Shown: positions 1 through 11,600 of the stretch, in pieces
Layout: every line of letters starts with the position of its first letter
Position numbering within the stretch: position 1 is the first letter of the stretch
Notes under the pieces: model-generated
Databases searched by the model: none
What the model was told of the DNA's origin: nothing
Seen by the model: the letters and a program-made list of their open reading frames with translations, nothing else
Translations under genes and position numbers: made by a program
Source: Prunella strophiata
Taxonomy: Eukaryota; Chordata; Aves; Passeriformes; Prunellidae
Direction of reading: 5' to 3'
Assembly: GCA_036583965.1 (NCBI GenBank)
Contig: JAZBQD010000030.1
Span: forward strand, 52,577,551-52,641,550
DNA length: 64,000 nt

Positions 1-2559
1 TCTGGAGGAGGAAAATGAAGAAGCACCAGCCTGGAGACAGACCTGATAAACCCAGCTAGCCAAAAAGCCCTGTCTCATACACACGCCTTCTGTGACATCT
101 ACACTCACAGCAGGCTCTCCCATAGTTGCAGACCACATGGAGCAAGTAAGTGCTGCCTCTTTTGAAACATCAGGTCTGTTTTCCTGCATTAAGAAACAGG
201 GCATCTTCCTCACCAGCCCAGTATCATTAATTCCTACCACTGATCTGGAATATATAATCAACAGCAGTAAAATGTACCTTCTTTTCTCCCCCCCTCCCTG
301 ATGCTTTAACAACATTTCCATCTTCTTTTCCACATTCCAGTCAAGCATAGACAAAGATATTTTTGCATTTTCATTTGTTTAAAAGGCCTAATACCACTCC
401 TGGGCTACCTGTGGGTTTTGTCACACACTTTGGCATGTCTCTGGTTAATACTGAAAGATGATCCCCCAAGGCATATTCTCTCTGAGACAGATCTTCAATG
501 AAGCAAAAATCAATTGGGCTGAGTGCTGTCTTCAGCTCACACAGGGGCTGCCTGTGACAGAGGTGCTGATCAGGGCAAGAGTGGGTGGCTCTGACCTTCT
601 GAAGAGGTACTGCACCAACACTGGGGTAACCCTGCTCTTCTGCATTTATCCCTGAAGATGGGTGGTGAAAGCCCACACAAACCCAGAGTGCAATGACAGG
701 GACCAAAGCCGAGGAGAGGCTTGCTTGCTGGACGTGTCAAACTCTCAAACAGAGCTAAGGGAGAGAAGATCTGAAGGTTTCACTGTAAGCAAATGGTTCA
801 CAGGTCTGCTATCTCTGTTAAAGGTCCACTTTTAACAGGCTGAAGCTCCTTATGCAGGATGAAAACTTGAAAAATCAAGAGCATCATGTGTTGCAATACA
901 ACACCATGATTTTTAAGCTTGAAGCATCCAAAATAAACTAAAAAAAACCACTTAGGGCCACAGATACCATATTTGTCCACAGTTACACAGCACAGATACA
1001 ACCCAATAAAAACAGAACCCTAAGCCATGTGTGCATAACACATCCACTGCCTCTTGGCCTCAGGGCTGAGAACTGGTTCCTGCTTCTCTTTCATTTTGCA
1101 GTATAGGTTTAGGACATACCCAGGCCAAGACCTTCATTTGTTCCAATAATTTCTCTGAAAACCCCCACAGGAGCAGAGTGACATGGTGAGCACTGAGGCA
1201 TGTGGACTTGGAATCTGGGATACCAACCATCCAATTAACATATGAATAGTGGATGGTTCTTCCGAGACTCATTTATCAAGGAATAAAGAAAGGTGCAGTA
1301 CAAGACTCTCATGTTTACCTTCTCCAACAAAGGTAATGTGACTTCAAGCCAACCACTTTATTCCACAAATGACAGCCTGAGTGAACCTTTTTATTAGCTC
1401 TCATGCTAATCAGCTGGCTGTATGGCAGTGATCTCCCTGTGAGCTGGGATGCTCTCAGTGTTACCCCTTGAGACTGAGGTACCCCTGATCATCTGCAGGT
1501 TTCTGATAAGTGACTGATGTCACACACAGTCTTGTACTATGGTGCCACTAGATTTTGTATTGGTAACTTTAAATCATTGTCATATCCTCTGCAGTAAGCA
1601 GAGTAAACTTTGCTATCAAACTATGTTAAGTCTTACTTTTACAACATTTTTAATAAAATCACTTTTTTTGAAACCTTTGGCAGTAGTTCTTCAAGCATCT
1701 AAACTGCTCACCTGTGCCACCTCCTTGCTTGCCCAAGGCTCCAGCACATTCAAAAGCCACACACCTGCACACCCATCCCTTGCTCCATTTCAGAGCCACC
1801 TCCTGCATCTGCACTCCAGTGTCTCCTAATGTAGCTCGTTCCTCTCTCACCAACAAACCATGTGGTAAGCAATTCTGTGGCCCACCATACACAATATGGC
1901 ACTGAGATGAGGTACACTGGATTTCTCAAGGACTTCTCTGTGTGTCACAAATGTGGAGAGAGGTGCAATCCAGCAAAGCCCAGCCATTTCTCTCCTGCTG
2001 CAGTAGGACTTGTCCAGTTCGTTTTGTAGCACAAACACAGCTCTGCAGAACTGTTCTGTTTAATTCTGTCTCTGTTCAAAACTATTTGTCCCACTGGATG
2101 CAACAGGCTTAGGTGTATTTAAACAATTCCTAGTGCCCAGACAGGCAGTCTTGCAGTCATAATGAATTTCAGAAACCTGAGTTTTGCTGACTCAGCACAA
2201 TGGAGGGGCACAGAAAGCACCAAGGAACTGTTGCTCTCATCACTCGTGTCTCTGCTGCAGATGGCATGGAGCAGGAATTCTTCCAGTGCAGTACGAACTT
2301 TGCTTGTGGATTAGAAGCAGGGAGGAGGAAGACCAGGAGAACAGAAATTACCCAGGAAAGGTTTGATGCCTGTTCTTAAAACAAACAGTTCTAATTCTGT
2401 AAACTACAAAAGTGACATTTAAATGTAAATTAAAAATATCATCAGGTGAAAGGCATTTTAGTTGAATGCAATTAGCACCACAGACTTGAGGGCAGTTCGA
2501 TGAGTAGTCATCCCTTCCAGCAGATAAATTCCAGGTACAAGATGTAGGAAAAGCTTTGC
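1..2559. other. Downstream flank and probable 3' UTR of SETDB2
   Basis: The SETDB2 stop codon is at 2560-2562 on the minus strand, so its 3' UTR must lie here. Candidate minus-strand poly(A) signals are ATTAAA at 2059-2064 and AATAAA at 1390-1395 and 1357-1362; which one is used cannot be told from sequence. No reading frame here resembles a known protein, and no PHF11 exon, the gene next to SETDB2 in mammals, was recognised. The short open frames are interrupted and look like chance. Confidence 0.5.
1357..1395 (-). promoter_or_regulatory. Candidate distal poly(A) signals of SETDB2
   Basis: Two AATAAA hexamers on the minus strand (1390-1395 and 1357-1362) lie about 1.2 kb past the SETDB2 stop. 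A nearer variant, ATTAAA, is at 2059-2064. The distance fits a normal vertebrate 3' UTR, but hexamers of this kind occur often by chance. Confidence 0.3.
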
Positions 2560-2677
2560 CTATAAGGTTTTTTTCCTGCACTTCTGAACTCCACAGTGAC
2601 AGGAAATCTCTGTCTCTGGCATGCTTCCAGCTTCATAACCATAATCCCAGGTGAGTTCGGTTCCAGCTTTCACATGT
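2560..2677 (-). CDS. SETDB2: SETDB2 exon 14: SET end, post-SET and stop
   Basis: Reads [17 protein letters not shown], then [13 protein letters not shown] and TAG at 2562-2560. ELTWDYGY holds the catalytic-region tyrosines of the SET domain. CHCGVQKC is the post-SET zinc motif; with a pre-SET-coordinated SET site it normally supplies three cysteines, all present here. The acceptor is tttcttag. Confidence 0.96.
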
Positions 2678-5600
2678 CTAAGAAATAAAAGAGTCAATTT
2701 GCTTGAACCAAGTGAAACAGTGCTGTGCTAACAGTTTATCACCTATCAACACACCTGCAAACCCAAAAACTCCTACAGGGGGCAGGGAGCATCACACAGG
2801 CAGCTTGTTGGGAAGGAAAACAAGGCATACAAGGAGTGGCTGGCACACTCATGCTCCTTTGGCTATGGAAATTGCTATGGAAATTGCAAATAGGGTTGGA
2901 GTCTAAACAATGTGCTTTAACTTAGAGGGAAATTCTGGGAAACAAAAATCAAACAAAATAACCCCACCAAAACCAAAGCCAACCAAACAAAAAAACAAAA
3001 CCAAAACAACAAATGAACAAAAAACCACCAAAACAAAAACCCAAAAAAACCCCAAAACAAAGAAAAAAAAAAAAAAAGGGAAAACCATGTAAGTGGTACA
3101 TCTAAATGAGAACACAGTTTTGTTATTTTTTTTCTATGTACAGTGCATCATTGAAGTTGAACAGATCTCTAGATATATTGTTGAAGAGTGTCATCTTCAG
3201 TCTGACAGGCTACCTTTTAATGCAACTGCACTATGTGCACAAAGCCCAAAATCGGAATTAAACACATGCTCCTCATGAACCAGCTGCTCTGGTAGTAAAA
3301 TAGAAGAAATGTCTAAGGTAGGAAATTCATTGTCCAAGATGATGCCAAACTAAATACCTGACACTATGATGCTGAGGAACAACTGATGGAAAATGTAATA
3401 AGATATGAATGTTGTGATGAAGAGAGTAATTCTTTGATGTTTCTCACTGGATATAGTATAGAGGACATTCAGTGAATTCCCAGGCAGCTGACTGACAACA
3501 AACAATGAGGACTTTTCATACAGCACATAATTGCAGCCTGGGACTTGCTGACTTGAGATAGTCTAGAGGCCAGACATGTAAAACAAATAAAAAAGTGACT
3601 GGGCAAGTTCATGGAAGGCACACAATTAAACTCAATGATTCAGATGAAGTCCTTAATTTAGAAAAGTTGCAAAAGGGTGATGCCCAGAAAATGGAAGAAC
3701 CAGTGAGGGGACTCTGGTTCAACAATCTTCTTCCCTAAGTGTCTTTGCTGGTCACTATTATCTCTCTCCAGTGGCCTCAGTCCTCACTACACTTCTTTAC
3801 CAAGTACCTGAGCAAGAAAGACTCTAGCTAAAACAAAATCCTTTCTTGGATGTATTTCAAAACATTGTCTTCACAGTTCTTGGAGACCTTCCAGTGCAAT
3901 CCACAGCATCTGTGTCAGTATGGAGCAGAGTTGCAAGGCTCCACAGAAGATCAGTGTTCTGTGGAACTGGTTTGTTGGCACAAAGCCTCTCCTCTCTGTT
4001 CTGTTCTCATCTAGTTCCACTGCTGACATGCAGGTCAGCCAACTTCATTCATACAATTCCTCTTTCCCCTCCTGGGCTGAGCTGCTGCCATACTGTGTCG
4101 CACTGGCACCAGCTGTCTGTACCTCTCCTTCTGTTGGACACTAAGGAAATATCTGCATCTTTTACTTTCAGAACAAATTTTCACCTCTGTGTATCCTATT
4201 GTCACATCATCAGGACATGCTGGGCTACACAAAGTCCTGTTTGTCTTGACAGTTGTGAAGAAAAGGACTGAAGCCAGCTTGTTTGGCCCACAGTGTCTCA
4301 ACCTTAATATCCTGTGGGGCTCAATCCTGCCCTATGCGATGCAGATCTGGTGGCCATTCCTTGAGACACAACAGTGGGATGGGTGCATATTGGCTTTCTG
4401 AATGACCAAGCTGAGTTAAACCTATTTCTCCACTGAAGAAGATTATCACTGAGGTGGACACATCAAAATTAACCTTCCTTACTTTACATTTCAGTGCAAA
4501 ACTGAAGCAAAACTCATTAGTGATAACCAATCACTGTATTTCTTCTGCCTTTAGTGCAAAATAAGAAGTCATCTATAAGACAGTTTTGTGTTTTTATGAT
4601 CTAAGCATCTGCCCCACCCCTCAGTGTAATTATGCTCTAATAAGTAAGCAGTGTTTTTTTCCTCCTACTGTCTTGAACTAACAACATTAAATTTCAAAAA
4701 ATTCACCTGTTTGTGAAGAATGCCACCCATGGAAAACTTCTGTTGTGAGTTTCTACAAACACACTTTGTGCAAAGAGATTTGGGCAGCAGCTGTGCTGTA
4801 AAACAGAAAATCTGAATTAGAAACAGTCCAACACCACATCATTGGCTGAAAAAGCTATTTTGTGTCAGGTATCTGTCACCAGTAAAGGTAGTTTCTTCCT
4901 TCCCTTCCTGAGCCCACATGGAAAGTTTATCACCCAATGCCATTGCCAGGGCAGCAGTGCTAGGGAGCAAGCAATGGATTACATGGCTGTGTATTGGCCA
5001 AGTACAGGATGTGAAATGAAAGGTCACTCAGGTGCATGTAGGAACATGTGTTTGCTCATGGGGAACAGAAGGAAGGTTTCTGCAAGATGCACTACTAATA
5101 TTAACACCATAATACCTCTGCAAGGAAGAACAGCTTAAACATATGTAAGGGCTTTGCTGTAAGACATATGCATGCCAATGAAGAGAAGCAAATTTTTTGC
5201 AGCATACCTGCAGATGTGTCTGTGAACTATTTGTCTTAGCTGGAGGTACTTGGCTGAACAGCTAAGTTCAGCTGGTGAACAGCTAATTGAACAGCTGGTG
5301 TGACCCAACCAACCTCCTGCTCTGTCAGAGAGCACCACATGTGCCTCTCTTGTCATGTGCCTACCACCCATACTGTTTATGTGCATAAACTTTCTAGTTT
5401 AAGCTTAAATAAGTAAATGATGCATTTGCAGAGGCAATGAAGAGAACCCATGCAACTTAGTACTTACATTTAGAAAACGACCCACATTTCCTTCTTTTGT
5501 GGCATCCAGTACATAAATATTTTTTTCATTAGCTTTCTTGGGAAGCATCCCATCACTATCAGACTCCTCACAAAGTGCATCCTGTTTTGGCTGCCTGCTA

Positions 5601-8600
5601 TTTTCTTTGCAGTCAGCTTTTAGGGGTGCATTGTTGGATGGCCTCACAACACATGTGTCATCCAGCACACTGGACTTGCCACAATCAACACCCTGCAGTG
5701 ACAGACTCTTTCTTTTGCATCCTGCAGTCTCTGTACCAGAAGAGTCAGTCTGTCCAGTTTCTATCAGTTGTTCTTCCTTCTGCTGCTGGGCGGATTCTGT
5801 CAATGGAAATGTATGTTATTTTACAGTTTACACCAGTTTAAGGCCAAAGCCTTTCCCTTGTTTGGCCCTGAACTCTTAGCCACCCACTTTTCCCACATCC
5901 TCCAAAATCTAAGCAGCTTCCTTGCTATCTACAAGTCTATAAGACAATTTTTCCATGTCTCTCATCAATCCTCACACAAATTACTCTTTCCTGCTGTGAT
6001 GCCTAAAGCACTTGTTCAAGGTGCCTTTGAGTGACCGAGTGTCTCACTCTTCTCAAATCCCATTCCAGACTGATTTCTCCCACATACCATTTTTTATCAT
6101 TCTCCACCTTAATTCCAAGAGAATCACAAACTGCAATTAAGACAGAAGCAAGATGCATGTGCAAATAGCATCAGTTTAACTCTGCCTCTCCAGCTTGACA
6201 CCCCTCCACCCCAGTATTATATCCTGCTCAATTTTTGTTGGCTGGAACAGGTACTGGGTGTGACACAGCAAGATCTGCAAGACTGACTTTCCCCCAACTG
6301 CACAGTGTTTGAGAAGCTGCTGTCTGGACAGTTCAACATGTCTCAACATCTATGGACAACACTGTTCTACTCCAAGAACTGGCCTGCCCACACTGTCTAC
6401 ATTGAAGTGTATCACCTGATGGGACAAAACTGTACAAAGCATGCAGTATGTAGAGCTCTGCAAACCTACTTTCTTTTCCTTTCTTTGTTCCACTGGTTAG
6501 TTTTGTTTTGCTTGACTGATGAATCCGAGAACTATCATCTTCATCTGAGCTGGCACTGTGCACCTGTGTATCAAATGAAAAGGCTGTGATGTGCTGCATG
6601 CAACTCTGGGCCAAGAGGGCACAGCAAGTGGCTTTTAGATCTCCAAGGCTGAAGTTCCAAAGGTAGTGTAATGCATAGCTGTGGCTGAATTTGAAAAGTT
6701 AATACATTTACTGCAATGCAACGTTTATCTTAATTTTAAATTCTCCTTCATAATAACCAGGAAAGAGTCCCCCAGTCAATAAGACATGTAAATAAGTGCT
6801 TAAGTCCCAACAATTTTACCAGAATTATAAGTTGCTGAGCAAAATCCCAAACATGTTTTTTACACAGTTTCAATGAATTACCAGATGTGGCAGAATTTCT
6901 CCTCTCCCATCACAAAAAGGTAATTAGCTATGGGACCCCTAGAATGGACAGCACTGCAAAATGTTTGCATGAAAATTCCATGTGCATTTCTTAAGGGCAA
7001 TGAATACAGTAAAACCTACAGCATAAGTTTACATCAGTTGTCCTCCTTTGCACATGTTTGCAGGCAACACTTCACACTCATGAAAGCTCAGGAGTCACAT
7101 TCAGGTCAGTTCTCCTAACTCTGCCACTGTATAAGAAAACTGCATAGACATCCTGGAATTCCCTTCTCTCCCTGCTGTGCCATTCTTTGGGGAGACATCA
7201 CAAAAATATTATCACTCTGATCCCCTAACCCTGTACACAAGGGGTGCAGGGGGAGAATAATTACTTCAGGCTCTTGAGGAGTGTAAGTGAAGGGTGGAGA
7301 AGGGAAGGCTGTGAGAGTAGACAGTGCTGGTCTGGGGGAAGGTGCTGAAGGACTGATAATGGAGAGGGGATGGGGTGCAGCTTCCAGCATGACAGCCTAG
7401 CTCACAGTGTGACACAATGTCATGAAGAAAGGTCATTAGAACTATCTAAACACACAAGATGAAAACGTCAAAGTTAACATACATATTCAACACAGTGCAA
7501 AATGAATCTGTTAGAGCCACTTATTACCATTTTTAGCTGGTGATTGCAAAAAACAAGTGTTCTAGTTCCAGGCCTTCTCACAGTTGCATTACTTGCATTC
7601 TTTAGATGAACCCTGCACAGAAAGGTCAAAAGGAAATTATAAAAGACAAACAGACCCATAAGTAACTCTCACAGCACATATTTCTCTAATAGTCTCTAAC
7701 AGTCTCTTCTCTAGAAGGAACTACAGCAGAGCCTGCACTCTGGCCTCACCCCATGTTCTGTGAGTATTTTGTTTTTAAGAATTGAGAACCTAGGCTAGGT
7801 TCACTATAGCATTTGTAAGAAAGCAGTTGCTCAAACTTTTTTAGAGATCAGCAGTTGCTTTTACATTCTTTTCCAGTTGTCATGCTGAGAACCGAATTGT
7901 CTGTTGCTTTACTATTATTATATCAGATTTTCTCAAAATAGAGCACCTACAGAGCTTTGCCTTTTCCTGCTACTACTTTCAACAGTTTTGACAGTACAGC
8001 TTTCAACTAGGAAAACATATTCACTGCAAAAGTGAGGTGTTGTCAGACTCTTAACAGGAGAGGTTAAGATTTCTGGCAGGAAAGGTTATGTTACAAATAA
8101 CAAAAGGTTTAAAGACTGGGAGCAAAGGGCAGAACAGCTGGTGGCTGATGTATTATCAAACCCTTCAGTGTCATCGAGTATCTTTAAACAATTTACTTCA
8201 AGTATATTTTATTCATTCTTTCAAATTAGCATTACCATTAATGCCCTGAACAGATCAAGTACGCCCAAGAGATGAACTGAATTTCTAGAAAATGCCAAGT
8301 GGTACACATAAGTAAAATTAATATAGAGGGAAAACTCTGTCCCACTAGAAGAAATAATTGGGAATTTAAAAAGAAGTTCAGAAAGAAAAAAAACCCACCA
8401 CCCTCATATGAGGACATACTCTAAGTTACACAACAGAATTTCTAGATTAGCAGAATATTAGTTTTGCTATGCTTAAGCTTACTTTGCTAAACTTACAAGG
8501 TTGATTTACTTTCATTATCCACAGTCTGAGACAAAGATTCCTGATTCTCAAGAATGTCATTTTTGTCAGTCTGCACTAGTTCAATCACTGAGTCTGAACG

Positions 8601-11600
8601 ATCAAGGTCAAGTTTTCTTTTTTTGGAAGAAAAATCATGGCCTCTATCATTCACTGCACTTTTCTCCTTCAGCTCTTGCTCAGCATCTCCCACAACTTCA
8701 GCTCTGCTCATTAATCTGCCTGAAAGAAAAAGAAAAATTTTCTTTTTTTTTTTTTTTTAATGCTTGTTTGCTGAGTCACACTCACTATCACGGGTCAAAC
8801 TTACATTAACAAATACAAGAGCATTACTTGGGAAAGCAAAATATGAATGCTGTCTACAATTCTGTTATGTCAATATAGGCTGAAGTACAAACTGAATTAG
8901 ACAAGGGCATGTAGTGATAAGACAAAGGACAATAGCTTTAAACTGAAAGAGAGCACATCTAGATTAGATACTAGTAAGAACTTCTTCACTGTGAAGGTGG
9001 GAGGCACTGGCACAAGTTGCCTAGAGAAGCTGTGACAGCTCCATCTCTGAAAGTGTTCAAGGTCACTTTGGGTGGGGTCCTGAGCCACCTGGTCTAGTGA
9101 AAAGTGTCCCTGCCCATGGCGGGAATGCAACTAGATGGTTTTTAAGGTCCCTTTCAACCCAAACCATTCTATGATTTTATTATTTTTACTGAAGGAAAAT
9201 TAACCCTGTCATAGGATGCACAGATTTGTGAGGGAAAAAATCAGCAGTCTGAGATAGGTTTTGCTCCATTTGTTTGTCTGTCACCATCTCATAGCAGAGC
9301 TTTTCAAGGTTCTTCTTCATATTGATCATATTGCAAGTTGAGATTACATTGACACACTTCTCTTCCAACCCTGTATTTCCCTGTTCTCAAAAAAAATCCA
9401 GGGCATACATGATGGGAGAGGAAGAATTATGCTACATGTCTTCACAAGGTCCCCTCCTGCTACCTGAGTAAGTACAAACAAAAGTCCCCTTGTCGATGTC
9501 ATCCAGGCAGCGGACACCCCAGCCCTTCTTCTCCGTGTTGAACACTTGCAGCCTGACTTGAATGCCATGCTGGACAACTCTGTTCTGACACATCAGCTTG
9601 TCACACCTGCACAACACACTGCACTCATAAATCCTGTCAAGAGAAGAAAAACAAAGCACAATATAAATGGATGCATTAGCATTATCAAGTTCCTATTGTT
9701 AATTCCCCTTCTAAGCATCAACAAGGCAGTGGACTGAAATATAAAGACTCTGGCTAAAACTGGTTGTGCAGCAATGCTCTGAAGCTTGTGACTTTCTTGA
9801 CTGCTGGTTCATTAATTTTAAGAGTCTGTCTGTCAGATTTGGCATAAGTATACATAAGATTACATAGATTTTGGCATAAGAAAAACAAATGCTATATTTG
9901 TTTTACTGGGAGTAAGTCACACAGAAACAGAAATCCCTAAGAAGCACCTAATTCTATACTGGAACTGATTTTAGCAAGACAACATATGCCTGGAATTCAC
10001 TCTAGCTGTCCATGCTAATGAAGCATTTCCAAAAGGACTCATAATTGTGGGGGTTTTTGCATCTGTTTCTGGTTCTCTGACAACTTTAATTCTGCATGTC
10101 AGCCAAAAACTAACATCACACAGAGGACCGAAAAGGGCTCCTCAAGCCCATAGATTCAAGTCTTTGGCTATTGCAGAAAGCTACCTCCTGTAATTCCTCT
10201 CCTAGACACCTGAAGTAACTGGCATCTTCTCCAGGCCACCTATTAATCCACAGGAGCTGAATAAGAGAAAGGGCAAACACTTGAAGCATTGGATGGCTTT
10301 GGAGATTCTTGGAAGAGTCACCCATAACCAAGTCTGACAAAAGCAGCTGGCTGATGTGTCTTTAGGATTCTGGTCACTCTTCACACTTCTCTTGGACCTT
10401 GACCTAAGCTGTGAAAACTGTAGAATCTGCAATACAAAAGTTTTTCTTTTCCTCCTTTTATTCAAGTCATGTTAATTATTTTTTATCATCCTGATCTGTC
10501 ACTAAAATTGTGACAAAAATGGAAGGCTTCAGTAATCCAAAAACTCCAGTTGTTTTAATCCTGTGGCACTTAGACTGAACTATTAACTGCTGTTTTATTT
10601 ACATGCTCTTATTTTACGTCCTGTAGTCTTTCTTACCCACTAGGAACAGGTCCCTCCAGTCTTTTGTAACGGTATCCACGGGATCTTTTACTACTTGGAG
10701 ACAGAGAAATTTTACTACAGCCTCTTGCTGTTAGCTGTAGGCATGCACATTTTGACCTAAAAATCAGAGTAAAATATCTCAGAATGGATTTGAAGCAGTA
10801 TAAATCAATCATAAATCTAGATAATTTGAAATGCACTTGACTATACCCACACACACTTCCATATATACACCTGTATTCCCTCTCCCTGCTCCATTTACTC
10901 CACAAGGCTGTTTCAGGCATATTTTTCCTTAGTTTCTTGGCTGGTTACCTGTGCTTTACAATAACCATGTTCTCTCCACCCCAACCCCATTCTTCTGCCA
11001 AGCTCCTTAAATGACACATGCAAACAGGTGAAGTACAAGAAAAACTTATTATAGGCAGGACACTGTCAAATGGATCAAATGAATAAAAATCACCTCTTCT
11101 GACACAGCATCCCAGCCTGTGTGCCACTACTCAGTTATCTTCCTCCCTCCTTAGCCCCCAAGAAGTGAAGGATTTTACACTGTGGAAAATTCAAGCAAGA
11201 GTGCTTCTCTTCACCATTGTATGTTATGACAACTCCAAAGAGTCACAGTGATTAGTTAGTTTTCAAATCCTAAACCCCAAAACTGCACATCAAAAGCATC
11301 TCAATTCTTGTGGGCCTTTAGTGCAAAGAAGTGGCATGCTATGTGCTTTCTGTTTCTCACCACTCAGCTGAAACTAAATTACTAAAATTAAGCTTCATTA
11401 CACCAGGCTGTGATTTCAGGTTTTTGTTGGGTCATGAGTAACTATGTTGCACAACACCATGTGCAAGTGCCCTAGCTGTCAATAATACAAAATGGATGCA
11501 ACACCAAGTAACACCTACAGACAGAGATCAGACAAACATCCTTCAAGAAAGTAGACAAAAATACCACCAAACTTGCATATGGTAACTGTGGCAGGTTTTC

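Larger units (their letters stand above)
2678..4706 (-). other. SETDB2 intron 13
   Basis: About 2.0 kb between exons 13 and 14. It contains a 12-bp tandem duplication (2862-2885) and an A/C-only tract (2940-3086). A 141-codon plus-strand open frame at 3846-4271 matches nothing I know and looks like chance. No other feature was seen. Confidence 0.7.

Noticed and set aside
3846..4271. 141-codon plus-strand open frame inside a SETDB2 intron
   Set aside because: No homology; it overlaps other equally long frames on both strands and lies in an intron.
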